A DNA stretch of 15,244 nt. It comes from Desulfobulbus sp. (lineage in GTDB: Bacteria; Desulfobacterota; Desulfobulbia; Desulfobulbales; Desulfobulbaceae). Made by a program: the position numbers and the translations under genes. The notes under the pieces are model-generated. The model did no database searches. It worked only from the letters and a program-made list of their open reading frames with translations, and was not told where the DNA came from. Position 1 is the first letter of the stretch. Each line of letters begins with the position of its first letter. Location of the stretch: contig DRKH01000282.1 in NCBI GenBank assembly GCA_011051825.1, positions 1-15,244 of the forward strand. Direction: 5' to 3'. Below, one piece after another: positions 5,605 to 13,787 of the stretch.

Positions 5605-6555
5605 TTAACGATCCATGGGAAAGACCGACATCCCCTTCTGTATCTTGCCGGCACCTGAAACCGGAGTACAGTAGGAAATCTTTTCCTTGGTCCTGGTGAC
5701 CTTGATGGTTCCAACCTCGGTCATCTCCGAGTCGAGCACCTCGCCGGTGTCCGGATCAACCAGCTCGTCCACGGCCCCGACCTTAAACTTCCTCCCCACG
5801 TCCACGCCTTCACGGCTGCCGCGATTGATGATAACCTTGTTTCCTTTGGCCAGAATAACTGAACCTTCCCAGGGAATGCCCTCAAGCTGGTTGATGAGAA
5901 AGTTGACGGCCTGACCGACGGCATCTTCCAGCGCCTTGCCGACATTGTCATTCATCTGGCCACCGAGGTTTCCACCCAGACCGCCGAGATCACTGCCGTG
6001 ATAGCCGATACTGAAGCCTTTGCGGCCGGACCTGCCGATAACATCGGTCGAGGCCTTGACCTGGCCGGTTTCCGAATCGACCAGGTAAATGGTAACATTC
6101 ATCTCGGCCTCGCCGGCGGAACCGCCAATGCTGAAACCGCCGAAACTGAGGCCGCCGCCGCCACTGCCGGTGGTATCCTGAACATGGGTGATAGAGCCGC
6201 GAACCAGCAACTGGGCCGGTGTCATGCGGCCGATTTTGGCTGTTTTCTTTCCCTGGGCCGTACGGCCGGAAGCGGCAAAGTCCTGCTCCGCCATGGCCGC
6301 CTTTCGCATCTCGCCATCGCCGAGAACTATGAACCAGCCGGATTTCTGGAGCAGGTTGGTCATAACCGTCTGCATGCCGTCGCCGACATTCCAGCGCCCA
6401 TGCCAGCCTGCTTCGTTTTTAAATTTGGTAACCGTAATGGAATAGCGCAGGTTACCTGCCGGCGGTGCCGGAATAGTATTTTCAGCCGCCGCCCAGGTGA
6501 CCGGTAAAAACAGGGTGAACAACAGGCACAGGCCTGCAGGGAAAGATCGTTTCAT
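5605..6555 (-). CDS. CsgG/HfaB-like exported protein with C-terminal FlgT-like domain
   Basis: This 316-residue protein has a Sec signal peptide (MKRSFPAGLCLLFTLFLPV, cleavage near AAA-E at 24). Residues about 37-225 have the CsgG pattern: a strand with KF-NEAG, G-GMQTVMTNLLQKSG, then LLVRGSITHV and TIYLVDSETG, with glycine-rich loops between. Residues 231-316 resemble the FlgT C-terminal domain: a strand, INRGSREGVDVG, FKV, VDPDTGEVL, VGTIKV, ending near GMSVF. True CsgG is an outer-membrane lipoprotein pore for curli. Here there is no lipobox cysteine and no curli gene nearby, so the role is probably a periplasmic or outer-membrane-associated assembly factor. The start at 6555 was chosen for its AGGAG and signal peptide; an in-frame Met 32 codons earlier lacks both. 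A perfect 12-bp palindrome lies 55 bp upstream. Confidence 0.75.
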   Translation of the reverse strand: MKRSFPAGLCLLFTLFLPVTWAAAENTIPAPPAGNLRYSITVTKFKNEAGWHGRWNVGDGMQTVMTNLLQKSGWFIVLGDGEMRKAAMAEQDFAASGRTAQGKKTAKIGRMTPAQLLVRGSITHVQDTTGSGGGGLSFGGFSIGGSAGEAEMNVTIYLVDSETGQVKASTDVIGRSGRKGFSIGYHGSDLGGLGGNLGGQMNDNVGKALEDAVGQAVNFLINQLEGIPWEGSVILAKGNKVIINRGSREGVDVGRKFKVGAVDELVDPDTGEVLDSEMTEVGTIKVTRTKEKISYCTPVSGAGKIQKGMSVFPMDR

Positions 6556-6609
6556 GGGTATTTTCTCCTTTTTTTCTTCATACCTTTTCAGGCTGGAACT
6601 GTATGTCGG

Positions 6610-6621
6610 GTAAACGTTTAC
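6610..6621. promoter_or_regulatory. Palindrome upstream of the CsgG-like gene, possible operator
   Basis: GTAAACGTTTAC is a perfect 12-bp palindrome in the 141-bp spacer before the CsgG-like gene. Its size and position suit a repressor site, but no regulator gene is nearby and I cannot assign a family. Confidence 0.25.
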
Positions 6622-6696
6622 AATTTGGATGTAATGCCGGGGGCATGACATCCCGGTGAACGGTTACTCTGTCGGTCAGGTTGTCAATCCGTAGGG

Positions 6697-7506
6697 CTAT
6701 TCTTCATCTTTGAGCAGCACCACCACTTCATCACCGGGACTGCAGCCGGTCAGTCTGGCGGCATTGCCCCTGTTTTCCGCAATTTCAAGGTAGCCGGAAG
6801 AGTCTATCAGGGCGATAAGCTCACCTGCCGGCTGTTCGGAATAGGTACTCAGTATGGAATCGATGGTATGGCTTCCTATCCGGATACCGGCAAAATGCGA
6901 GGGCTGAAACCGGCTTAAATGACTGGTGTTGATTGTTGTCCGTATGTTGCCGAAATGATCTACATGCATGACTTGACCGGTAATGCGCTTTTTGTCGATA
7001 ACAGGCTCGGGAATATCAAGCTGGATGCATTGGGTAAAGGTCGTCTCCGGCCCGACTTTGTCCAGTGGAAGACCGCCGGCCAGTGCGGCCGCAACCGGTG
7101 CCATGATATCGCGGCCATGGAAAGTGCTGCTGACTTCGGAGGGGAAGAGCGAGCTGTTTTCCACCCGATGGACGGCTTCAATCGAATTGTCAAGGGCCAG
7201 CAGGGTCAGGAGGCCGTTGTCCGGGGCAATGAACAGCTGACTCTCGCCGGTGGCGGCAAGGATACCGCGCTGGCTGCCCACGCCGGGGTCGACCACAATA
7301 AGGTGGATTGTTCCCTTGGGAAAATATCTGTAACTGGTACGAATGGCAACAGCGGCACCCAGAACGTCATGGGGAGAAATCCCGTGGGTCAGGTCAATTA
7401 TACGGGCGGTGATATTGCGTTTGAGAATGGCGCCTTTCATCTGTCCGACATAGGGATCCTGGAGTCCGAAGTCTGTTGTCAGGGTTATGATGTTGGCAAA
7501 GTTCAT
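6697..7506 (-). CDS. SAM hydroxide adenosyltransferase (DUF62 family)
   Basis: This 269-residue cytoplasmic enzyme splits S-adenosylmethionine to adenosine and methionine using water-derived hydroxide; it is related to the SAM fluorinase and chlorinase. Visible motifs are LTTDFGLQDPYVG (9-21), DLTHGI (38-43), VVDPGVGSQR (71-80), IAPDNGLLT (93-101), STFHGRD (127-133) and VDHFGNI in the C-terminal domain. The Asp-Arg-His triad described for the family maps to D73, R80 and H130, so it should be a hydrolase rather than a halogenase. The physiological role is unsettled. The ATG at 7506 has AGGA nine bases before it; a TTG eight codons upstream is less likely. It may be co-transcribed with the CsgG-like gene, 141 bp downstream. 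Confidence 0.9.
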   Translation of the reverse strand: MNFANIITLTTDFGLQDPYVGQMKGAILKRNITARIIDLTHGISPHDVLGAAVAIRTSYRYFPKGTIHLIVVDPGVGSQRGILAATGESQLFIAPDNGLLTLLALDNSIEAVHRVENSSLFPSEVSSTFHGRDIMAPVAAALAGGLPLDKVGPETTFTQCIQLDIPEPVIDKKRITGQVMHVDHFGNIRTTINTSHLSRFQPSHFAGIRIGSHTIDSILSTYSEQPAGELIALIDSSGYLEIAENRGNAARLTGCSPGDEVVVLLKDEE

Positions 7507-7675
7507 CTGTTTGTTTCCTGGTAGCGGCAACTGGAATACGGGAGTTTTTCCGCCCGGCCATAGCGCCTGATGTCTGGTTTTTCCGAAAACAGGAGACAGA
7601 AGTCAGGGGCCGCAAGAGGGTATGGTTACCGTCTGCGGTGAGAACAACTGCAAAACCGTTCCGACCTTTTGATTG

Positions 7676-7748
7676 CAGGAGTCCGCCTCGTTGGGCGCGG
7701 GGAAGGCCCGGTCTTTGTGCTCGCCGGGCCGGACTCCTGGGCTTTTTT
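7676..7748 (+). repeat. Compound REP-like hairpin followed by a T-run
   Basis: The outer arms CAGGAGTCCG (7676-7685) and CGGACTCCTG (7730-7739) are a perfect 10-bp inverted repeat. Inside is a perfect 7-bp stem (7705-7711 with 7724-7730) sharing one base with it. Six T follow at 7743-7748, giving a terminator-like structure on the plus strand, although no plus-strand gene precedes it. It could equally be a member of a repeat family related to the REPIN at 5456. Confidence 0.5.
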
Positions 7749-7753
7749 CTGTC

Positions 7754-7785
7754 TTCATGGCTCGACGTCTATGCTGTCTTTTGTG
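7754..7785 (+). repeat. 32-bp dispersed repeat, copy 2
   Basis: This copy matches 5098-5129 at 27 of 32 positions in the same orientation. It follows a hairpin and T-rich stretch, as copy 1 does. Confidence 0.55.
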
Positions 7786-7819
7786 TCGTCGGGGGCATGA
7801 TAGTCTATTCTGAATACTG

Positions 7820-9025
7820 TTATATCAGAGGATTATCGTATTTTACAAGTGTAGGTTGGAGAAATTGTTCTTTCAGCAGGAGAAAATACAGGGTTCCGTC
7901 TTCCTTCATCCTGCCGGCGGCAAGGCCCGCCTCTTTACCCGTACCCCAGAATAAATCCACCCGACCGGACCCGCGGATAGCCGATCCGGTATCCTGAACC
8001 AGGACAAATCGTCCAAAGGAAGTCCAGCCGGCAATGTGGCCATTGTCCAGTATGGGTTTTCTGCTGCTGAGAAAGGAAAGCGCACCGGCCGGGAAACGGG
8101 ACTGGTCCATTGCGATGGAGCGTCCGGCCGTCAGCTCACGGCCGAGACTGCCGATGGCGCCATGGGTTGTTGTCCATTTAAAAAAGATGAAAGAGTCGTT
8201 GTGGTGCAGGATCTCCGGGATTTCCTGCGGATGGGCGGCAAGATAGCTCCGGATGGAGTCTATGCTCGCCTCGGCAAGGGTCATCCTGCCGGTTTCCACC
8301 ATGTACTTGCCGATGCTTTTATATTTACGACCGTTTTTCATGGCATAGTGTATTCCTCTGATCGAGCCGTCGGGCAGCTTGATCAGACCTGAGCCCTGCA
8401 CATGGAGCAAAAAGGCGTCAAGGGGATCTTTCAGGTAGACCAGTTCATTACCCGCTGCCCGGCCGTCATTTTCAATTTCAGCCCGGGTCCAGTAGTCGAG
8501 AAAACGACCGCCCTCCAGCCGACCGATCTGTTTTCTGCCGGATCCGGGGGTATGGCGGAGAACCAGGGTTTCGGGAATGCCGTAGATCGGGTAGCGGTAG
8601 GCTCCTCCGGCAGTCAGGCTGCCTTCAAACACGGGCTGGTAGTACCCGGTGACCAGCATCTTTCGTTGCGGGTTATAGCCGTCGGTTCCGGAGGCTTGAT
8701 AGATGTCGAAACAGGTGCTGATCTGTTGGTTGAGCAAGCCGGGGGAGGGATGGTCGGCAACAAGATTGCGGAAAAAAAGCAGGGAACGGATAAGGTGGTC
8801 GACGGGGTAGGAACGACCTGCAATTGTAATCCGGCTGGATCCGGGGCGTTTTCTTAAGTAGATAAGGCTCTGTTCAATGGCCCGGTCAAGGTCGGCATAC
8901 TCCAGATCGTCGGCAAAGACGGGGTACTTGGTTGGAGCCACCGGCAGCAGCGGCGTCTTTCCGCATCCGGAGAGGACGAGAACAGCGGCACAGCAGAGGA
9001 GGAGAAAGAAGCGTTTGATTCCCAT
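7820..9025 (-). CDS. mltA: Membrane-bound lytic murein transglycosylase A, lipoprotein
   Basis: This 401-residue outer-membrane lipoprotein cleaves the MurNAc-GlcNAc bond in peptidoglycan with 1,6-anhydro product formation. The signal ends in the lipobox LSGC, with lipidated C21. The MltA domain follows, with TGYYQPVFEGS in its middle region, then the C-terminal 3D domain around FVLVQDTGSAIRG, RVDLFWG, and AGRMKEDGTLYFLL. In E. coli MltA the catalytic Asp308 lies shortly after the conserved DxGxAI; here the matching residues are D345 (DTGSAI) and D357 (RVD), so D357 is the predicted catalyst. It is longer than the roughly 365-residue E. coli protein. It starts nine bases after the mltB stop with no obvious Shine-Dalgarno, so translation is probably coupled. 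It is the last gene of the envelope operon. Confidence 0.92.
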   Translation of the reverse strand: MGIKRFFLLLCCAAVLVLSGCGKTPLLPVAPTKYPVFADDLEYADLDRAIEQSLIYLRKRPGSSRITIAGRSYPVDHLIRSLLFFRNLVADHPSPGLLNQQISTCFDIYQASGTDGYNPQRKMLVTGYYQPVFEGSLTAGGAYRYPIYGIPETLVLRHTPGSGRKQIGRLEGGRFLDYWTRAEIENDGRAAGNELVYLKDPLDAFLLHVQGSGLIKLPDGSIRGIHYAMKNGRKYKSIGKYMVETGRMTLAEASIDSIRSYLAAHPQEIPEILHHNDSFIFFKWTTTHGAIGSLGRELTAGRSIAMDQSRFPAGALSFLSSRKPILDNGHIAGWTSFGRFVLVQDTGSAIRGSGRVDLFWGTGKEAGLAAGRMKEDGTLYFLLLKEQFLQPTLVKYDNPLI

Positions 9026-9034
9026 GGCCGGGAG

Positions 9035-10126
9035 TTACTGTCCGATCCGTTCCCCTTTGATGGCCTCGGCCAACTCGGTCACCGCCATGGCGTAACGGTT
9101 GGAGTGATTCCACTGGGTGATCGCCTGAAAGTTCGGATATCCGGCAATATAGCGTATGGCGTACTCGCCGCCGGGCTGGAGCTCCAGGCCGACGATGGAC
9201 AGAGGCTTGTTGCCGGGGGAGGGGGGGATGTTCGGATTTTGCAGGTCCCGGACCAGCTTCCAGGGCACCTTGCCCTTTCTGCCCTTGATCTTGGCGGCAA
9301 TAAGCCGCTGGTCCTTGAGGGTGTGACCGAGCTCGGCATATACCGGGGCATGCAGTGTCCAGTTGAACTGTTTCAGGTAGTTGGCTATGGAGGCCAGGAT
9401 GTCGGGGATGGAATGCCATACATCCCGTTTGTCGTCTCCGTCGAAGCTGACCGCGTAGGCGCGAAATGATGAGGGGATAAATTGCGTCTGACCGAAGGCG
9501 CCGGCATAGGATCCCTGGATCGAACGCGGATCCACATCATTTTCCTTGCAGAGGACCAGAAAGTGGATCAACTGTTTGCGAAAAAAAGCGGATCGTCTCG
9601 GGTAGGCGTCAAAGAGCGTGTTGAGTGTCTGCAGAACATTGAAGCCGCCCTGGTGGGTACCGTATCTGGTTTCAATACCCCATATTGCAACAACGACTTC
9701 CCGGTCCACCCCGAATTTCGCTTCTATGCGGTCCAGGAGTTCACCAAATTCCCGGACCTTCATTCTACCGGTTGCTATGGTCTTGTCGGTGATGAACAGC
9801 GGCCTGTATTTATAGTAGGGCTTGGCCTCCCACTGTCTGTCCATCAATTCCAGAACCCGTCTGGAAATTTTCTGGCCCTTGAAAATCGATTGCAGCTGCT
9901 GGTCGGTAAAGTTGTGTTTCTTCTTTAACTCGTTAAAGAGCTGTTGATATTTTTTCTGCTCCAGGTTTATGGGTTGCCCGTCCTTGACCATATCCGCCGC
10001 CTTCGGGCCTGCGGCCTGAAGGGACGTACTGTTCAGAAATACGCTGGAGGCAAGAACACTACAGATTAGCATCAGGATGACTGGTCCGGGGGTGCAGTTG
10101 CGGATGGAAGGTATCACGGGTCGCAT
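9035..10126 (-). CDS. mltB: Lytic murein transglycosylase B
   Basis: This 363-residue periplasmic peptidoglycan lytic enzyme is close to the E. coli length (361). The catalytic glutamate is E152 in VVAIWGIETRYGTHQGGFNV. Other MltB signatures are the AYPRRS-FFRKQL segment, GSYAGAFGQTQFIPSSF with the substrate groove, and DVWHSIPDILASIANYL. The N-terminus (17-38) is a signal peptide or anchor, with likely cleavage near LQA-AG. There is no lipobox, so unlike E. coli MltB it appears soluble or only signal-anchored. GAGGA precedes the ATG by 12 bases of T-rich sequence, a loose spacing, and the gene starts 15 bp after the DHH gene's stop. Having mltA and mltB together suggests co-ordinated wall turnover. 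Confidence 0.93.
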   Translation of the reverse strand: MRPVIPSIRNCTPGPVILMLICSVLASSVFLNSTSLQAAGPKAADMVKDGQPINLEQKKYQQLFNELKKKHNFTDQQLQSIFKGQKISRRVLELMDRQWEAKPYYKYRPLFITDKTIATGRMKVREFGELLDRIEAKFGVDREVVVAIWGIETRYGTHQGGFNVLQTLNTLFDAYPRRSAFFRKQLIHFLVLCKENDVDPRSIQGSYAGAFGQTQFIPSSFRAYAVSFDGDDKRDVWHSIPDILASIANYLKQFNWTLHAPVYAELGHTLKDQRLIAAKIKGRKGKVPWKLVRDLQNPNIPPSPGNKPLSIVGLELQPGGEYAIRYIAGYPNFQAITQWNHSNRYAMAVTELAEAIKGERIGQ

Positions 10127-10141
10127 GAATAAAAAAAATCC

Positions 10142-11104
10142 TCAGGCGGAAAATTGATTTGAAAAGGCCGTAAGAAAGGCGTCTTTCTGCTCCGGAGGCA
10201 GGTGATTGATTCCGGCGGCGGCAGCCCTGCCTCCTCCGGTCGGAAACCTGCGGCAGAGTTCGTCGGCGCCGTAGCGGCGGTGAAGCGGCGCCCGGACGGA
10301 GATGCGCAGCGAACCGTCATCGTTTGCCATCAGCAGGGCATGGGCAAGCTGCGGCTGCTCTCGGGCCAGGGTGTTGGAAAAAACGCCGGCTACCCGTCGT
10401 GACCAGGATGCGCCGGGCAGCTCAAAGACCCGACCGGCTGAATTTTCCAGGATCGGTGTATAGCCGGTGGCCCGGTTCATGTCGTCTTCGTAGCCCCGGC
10501 GCAGGGTCTCAAGGATGGCTGCCCGGCCATGAAAGAGCAGGGGATCCTCATATTGCCGCACCTGGTGATAGAGCTGGTCCGGGGGAAAAAAGAGATCGTC
10601 AAGGTCTGCGCCGTAGCCGTTGTAATTCAAGAGAATACCTGTTTCCCGCAACCTGCTTATCTCGTCATCACTCAGGGCCAGGGACTGTGCCGTTTTTCGA
10701 GCGGCTTCATCAAGGTTGTCGCCGAAGGCACCGACCACGGCCCATGCCCGGTATTTTGCCTCCAGTAAGCGGTCAATGATCAGGGAGGTGCAGGTCTGGG
10801 GGGCAGGATCGATATGGGCCTCCAGCAGAGGTGAATCCGGGATGTCGCCGCTGAAATGATGGTCGGCATAAAAGACGGTGTTGCCCTGGCTCAGCAGGGC
10901 AAGCAGGGGCTCCCGGTTACGGTCAAGAGAAATGTCGAGCACGGTTATACTGCTGTCCTTGACCTGTGCAATCCGGTCGAGGAGGCGGATATCACGTTTT
11001 ACCCCGGTTATCAGGCGGGCGTCCGGTTTCGGGGTATGCAGTCGCAGTTGATGCAGGGCACAGATACCATCGGCATCGCCGTTAAAGATGTCAAAAGACG
11101 TCAT
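10142..11104 (-). CDS. DHH-family phosphoesterase
   Basis: This 320-residue cytoplasmic protein has the DHH superfamily motifs for a two-metal Mn site: FNGDADG (D10, D12), VLDISLD (D57), ADHHF (D81-H82-H83) and AFGDN (D129). The C-terminal DHHA1-like end carries the glycine-rich GGGRAAAAGIN (290-300). Relatives include nanoRNases and pAp phosphatases (NrnA), c-di-AMP phosphodiesterases and RecJ. This one has no GGDEF, PAS or CBS domain and no exonuclease-length core, so it is a stand-alone small-substrate enzyme of unassigned specificity. It lies in the lptD-mltB-mltA operon with 11-bp and 15-bp gaps. That location is odd for a nucleotide phosphodiesterase and may reflect only co-transcription. 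Confidence 0.85.
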   Translation of the reverse strand: MTSFDIFNGDADGICALHQLRLHTPKPDARLITGVKRDIRLLDRIAQVKDSSITVLDISLDRNREPLLALLSQGNTVFYADHHFSGDIPDSPLLEAHIDPAPQTCTSLIIDRLLEAKYRAWAVVGAFGDNLDEAARKTAQSLALSDDEISRLRETGILLNYNGYGADLDDLFFPPDQLYHQVRQYEDPLLFHGRAAILETLRRGYEDDMNRATGYTPILENSAGRVFELPGASWSRRVAGVFSNTLAREQPQLAHALLMANDDGSLRISVRAPLHRRYGADELCRRFPTGGGRAAAAGINHLPPEQKDAFLTAFSNQFSA

Positions 11105-11115
11105 GGGCGGGCGTG

Positions 11116-13491
11116 CTACAGGCCGGGCAGGTCGAAACCGAAAGGATTGCCGATATTGGCCAGCCTGAACGTGAGCATATATTTCTGGTTGCCGGGTGTA
11201 TAGTTGGAGGCTAACTCAACCGACCAGCAGGATGGCTGATACACAAGGCTGAAATTTTCCTGTACGGTCTTGCTGTCTTCAAGCGAGCGCTCAATGTCGT
11301 AACTGGCCATCAGGGAATAGAGCAGAAAGACCTTGAGCCCGCCTTTGATCGACTCGGTATCCTTTTGAGATGTGACAGGATTAACCACATCGGCCGTATT
11401 CTCATCATATTGCGGGACATCTTTGGTGGAAAAGTAATCGAGGAAGAAGCGGTCCCCTCTGCTGTTTTTGTAATCGGTTTCCAGAACGTTTTTCAGGAAG
11501 CCTTCGCCGTATACATCAATGTCGGAGCGGTACACAATGCGAAAGTCCCGTACCGGATAATATGCAGCCTTGATTTCAACAGGGGTCAGCGGGGTTTCAT
11601 TTTCACTGGTACGGAAGTCGTATCCCTGTCGAATCTTTATGTAGCCGTATTCCCGTTCATATTCTGATCCGTTTCTTCGGCCGAAGATGGAGAAGAAGTT
11701 ATCCAGGCCATAGTAGGTGATGTTCTGTTCGCCGACACGGTCGATATCGTCAAATTCGGGCAGATCATCCTGATTGACATCAGAGACATAACGATAGGAT
11801 ACATAGGGCCTGAACGTATGATTCCAGCTGTAAATTTCACCCATGTTGACCCCGAAATCCCGGATCATCGTGGTGCTGATTTTTCCACCGGCATCGACCA
11901 GAAAACGATTTTCCGTTTCCGAGTTCTGCCATGCCGCGTCCCCGTTATCATCAATGAGGTAGCTGGTGTTCCGGAAACCGGCCTCAACGATTGTTTCGAG
12001 ATAGGGTGTCAGGGGAAGGCCGGTGCTTAATTTCACCGGCAGGTCGAGCCGTTGGGCCCGGACTCCTTGATCCCGCCAGAAGTTGGTGTAGTTTGCGGTC
12101 CAGGAAAAATCGATTCCCGTATCATAGAGCGGAAGCAGGCCGGTGTAGTTCACCATGGGCAGGTTCCACAGCGGGTCGGGGCCGGTTTTGGTTTCACGCA
12201 GATCGTTCATGCCCAGGAGATTGACCTGCAGGGCCTGACCATTGGCCCAGGACCGGAGCAGCTTGAGGGAATTTTCCCGCGCCAGTTCGGTCTTGTTCTG
12301 AAAGCCGCGTCCAAAGGCGTCGAGAAACCTGTCCTGGGTCTCAAGAAAACCGGTCATGCCGCTGTTGAACTCGGTCAGGTAGTCAAGGTCGGAAACAATA
12401 TCCAGGTCAAGCCGGGAGGTCCATGCCCCGAAATTCTGATCGGCTTTGCCACGCACCCAGTATCGATCCTGATTGGTGTGCGTATAGCCGCCATCGGCAA
12501 AATAATCGTCATTGTCCGGATCACTGCGATCGCTCAGGGCATCATGCAGATAGTTGGCCATGAAAAAACCCATGGTCTCACGATCGGCGGTGTAGCGGAA
12601 TTCAGCCCCGCCCATAAAACCGCGTTTGGTGAGATATTCCGGATACAGGGTAATGTCGCTGCTGGGGGAGAGGTTGATGAAAAATGGGGCAGTCAGGTCG
12701 AAACCGTCCCGGTCGGAGGCCGCAAATGACGGAAAAAGAAAACCGGTCTGTCGGCTCCGTTTGGCCGGCAGCATCATGATCGGGGTATAGAGTACCGGTA
12801 CACCCTTTATGCGAAAGGTGGCGTGTTTTAAAAAGGCATAACCATTATCGGTTATTTCGGCATCGGCGGCGGCAAAACTCCAGGGCGGAGTCTCCCCTTC
12901 CTTGACCTTGCAGGTGATGATCCAGCCGTCTTCAATGTGGTAGGTCATGTCGCCGGTTTTTTCAATGACCCGGCCCTCAAGGTGCATGTCCTTGTATTCC
13001 CGAATAATGGTGGCATTATAAAAGGTGCCGGTCTCCTGATTGAGGTCAACCACTCCTTTGTCGGCGGTCAGTTCGTCCGGGCCGATGTTGATCAGCAGGT
13101 TTCCCCGGGCTTTGATCCTGCCCAGATCGACATCATAGGCGATCCAGTCGGCCTTGATGGTGGTCAGTGTTTTTTGGACCGTAACGGTTTCCGGCTTTTT
13201 GGCTGCAGCACTATCGGCGGCCTTTTTCGGTTCTTCGCCGAGCAGGGCGGACCAGTCTGCCTTTGGGGCTGCTTTTTTCTGCCTGGTAACCGTTTCTATC
13301 TTTTCAAGGACGACATTGCCCTCGGCGATAACACTGGCCGGGTTTTCGTAGCGGGTGATCTTGTCTGCGGTGATCTGCCATTCATTTGCCTGGATGGAGC
13401 CGGTATGACCTGTTGCCGGGGAAAAGAGGCAGCAGGCCGACAAGAGGAGAACAGCAAGGACAAACGGAGTGGATTGGATGTTATGGTGCAC
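11116..13491 (-). CDS. lptD: LPS-assembly outer-membrane protein LptD
   Basis: This 791-residue outer-membrane beta-barrel inserts lipopolysaccharide into the outer leaflet, with LptE as partner. The N-terminal OstA/LptA-like jelly-roll is seen as ITADKITRYENPASVIAEGN (40-59) and again as KADWIAYDVDLGRIKARGN onward. The two halves are split by a Lys/Ala-rich insert, roughly 66-110. The LptD barrel follows, from about GVPVLYTPIMMLPAKRSRQTGF to the C-terminal strands. The disulfide cysteines of E. coli LptD are mostly absent: the mature chain shows one in WIITCKV and one in QPSCWS. The start is GTG at 13491 with AGGAG nine bases before it, followed by a signal sequence containing SACC. It is the first gene of the operon and divergent from the radical SAM gene. 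Confidence 0.92.
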   Translation of the reverse strand: MHHNIQSTPFVLAVLLLSACCLFSPATGHTGSIQANEWQITADKITRYENPASVIAEGNVVLEKIETVTRQKKAAPKADWSALLGEEPKKAADSAAAKKPETVTVQKTLTTIKADWIAYDVDLGRIKARGNLLINIGPDELTADKGVVDLNQETGTFYNATIIREYKDMHLEGRVIEKTGDMTYHIEDGWIITCKVKEGETPPWSFAAADAEITDNGYAFLKHATFRIKGVPVLYTPIMMLPAKRSRQTGFLFPSFAASDRDGFDLTAPFFINLSPSSDITLYPEYLTKRGFMGGAEFRYTADRETMGFFMANYLHDALSDRSDPDNDDYFADGGYTHTNQDRYWVRGKADQNFGAWTSRLDLDIVSDLDYLTEFNSGMTGFLETQDRFLDAFGRGFQNKTELARENSLKLLRSWANGQALQVNLLGMNDLRETKTGPDPLWNLPMVNYTGLLPLYDTGIDFSWTANYTNFWRDQGVRAQRLDLPVKLSTGLPLTPYLETIVEAGFRNTSYLIDDNGDAAWQNSETENRFLVDAGGKISTTMIRDFGVNMGEIYSWNHTFRPYVSYRYVSDVNQDDLPEFDDIDRVGEQNITYYGLDNFFSIFGRRNGSEYEREYGYIKIRQGYDFRTSENETPLTPVEIKAAYYPVRDFRIVYRSDIDVYGEGFLKNVLETDYKNSRGDRFFLDYFSTKDVPQYDENTADVVNPVTSQKDTESIKGGLKVFLLYSLMASYDIERSLEDSKTVQENFSLVYQPSCWSVELASNYTPGNQKYMLTFRLANIGNPFGFDLPGL

Positions 13492-13787
13492 CTCGACCTG
13501 CTCCTGTAAAAAAATTAATGTGATTTACCGGGCACGTAGGTTGCATTGTCTGGAGAGACATCTGGGACCGGTCACTATATGCCTAATCTGTAGAAATGTA
13601 CGCGTACCGGTAGGTTGTGTCAAGAAAAAAGGGGGAGAATAGGCTTGCATGGTCACTGAAATTAGTTTATCTATACAGTCAACAATTAAAATCGCAATTT
13701 TGTACACTTCCGTTTGCTGTACCAGCCCGGTGGCCACAATGTTCGGTCTTTGGAGCAAGACGGCAATTCGCAGGCATCTCACCTCTT
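13492..13787. promoter_or_regulatory. Divergent promoter region of lptD and the radical SAM gene
   Basis: These 296 bp separate two divergent genes and should hold both promoters. On the minus strand TATAGT (13574-13579) is a good -10 candidate for lptD, but the -35 region 17 bases upstream is poor. For the plus strand no pair of boxes stands out. Short palindromes (TACGCGTA, GGACCGGTC) occur nearby. I see no gene in it. Confidence 0.3.

Larger units (their letters stand above)
7507..7819. other. Spacer between the mltA end and the adenosyltransferase gene
   Basis: These 313 bp hold a compound hairpin (7676-7739), a plus-strand T-run (7743-7748) and the second copy of the 32-bp dispersed repeat. 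No gene is convincing. A plus-strand open frame from 7638 overlaps the hairpin and the mltA 3' end and lacks a ribosome site. Confidence 0.6.

Noticed and set aside
7507..7530. TTG start eight codons upstream for the SAM hydroxide adenosyltransferase
   Set aside because: The ATG at 7506 has an AGGA at suitable spacing and lies just before the conserved LTTDFG; the TTG has neither advantage.
7638..7997. Plus-strand open frame of 119 codons
   Set aside because: It crosses a hairpin repeat and the mltA 3' end in antisense and has no ribosome site.
12052..12729. Plus-strand open frame of 225 codons inside lptD
   Set aside because: It is antisense to the beta-barrel coding region and lacks a ribosome site and motifs.
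13617..13787. Possible 57-residue N-terminal extension of the radical SAM protein
   Set aside because: The family signature begins at the Met at 13788 and the extension has no motif or ribosome site.
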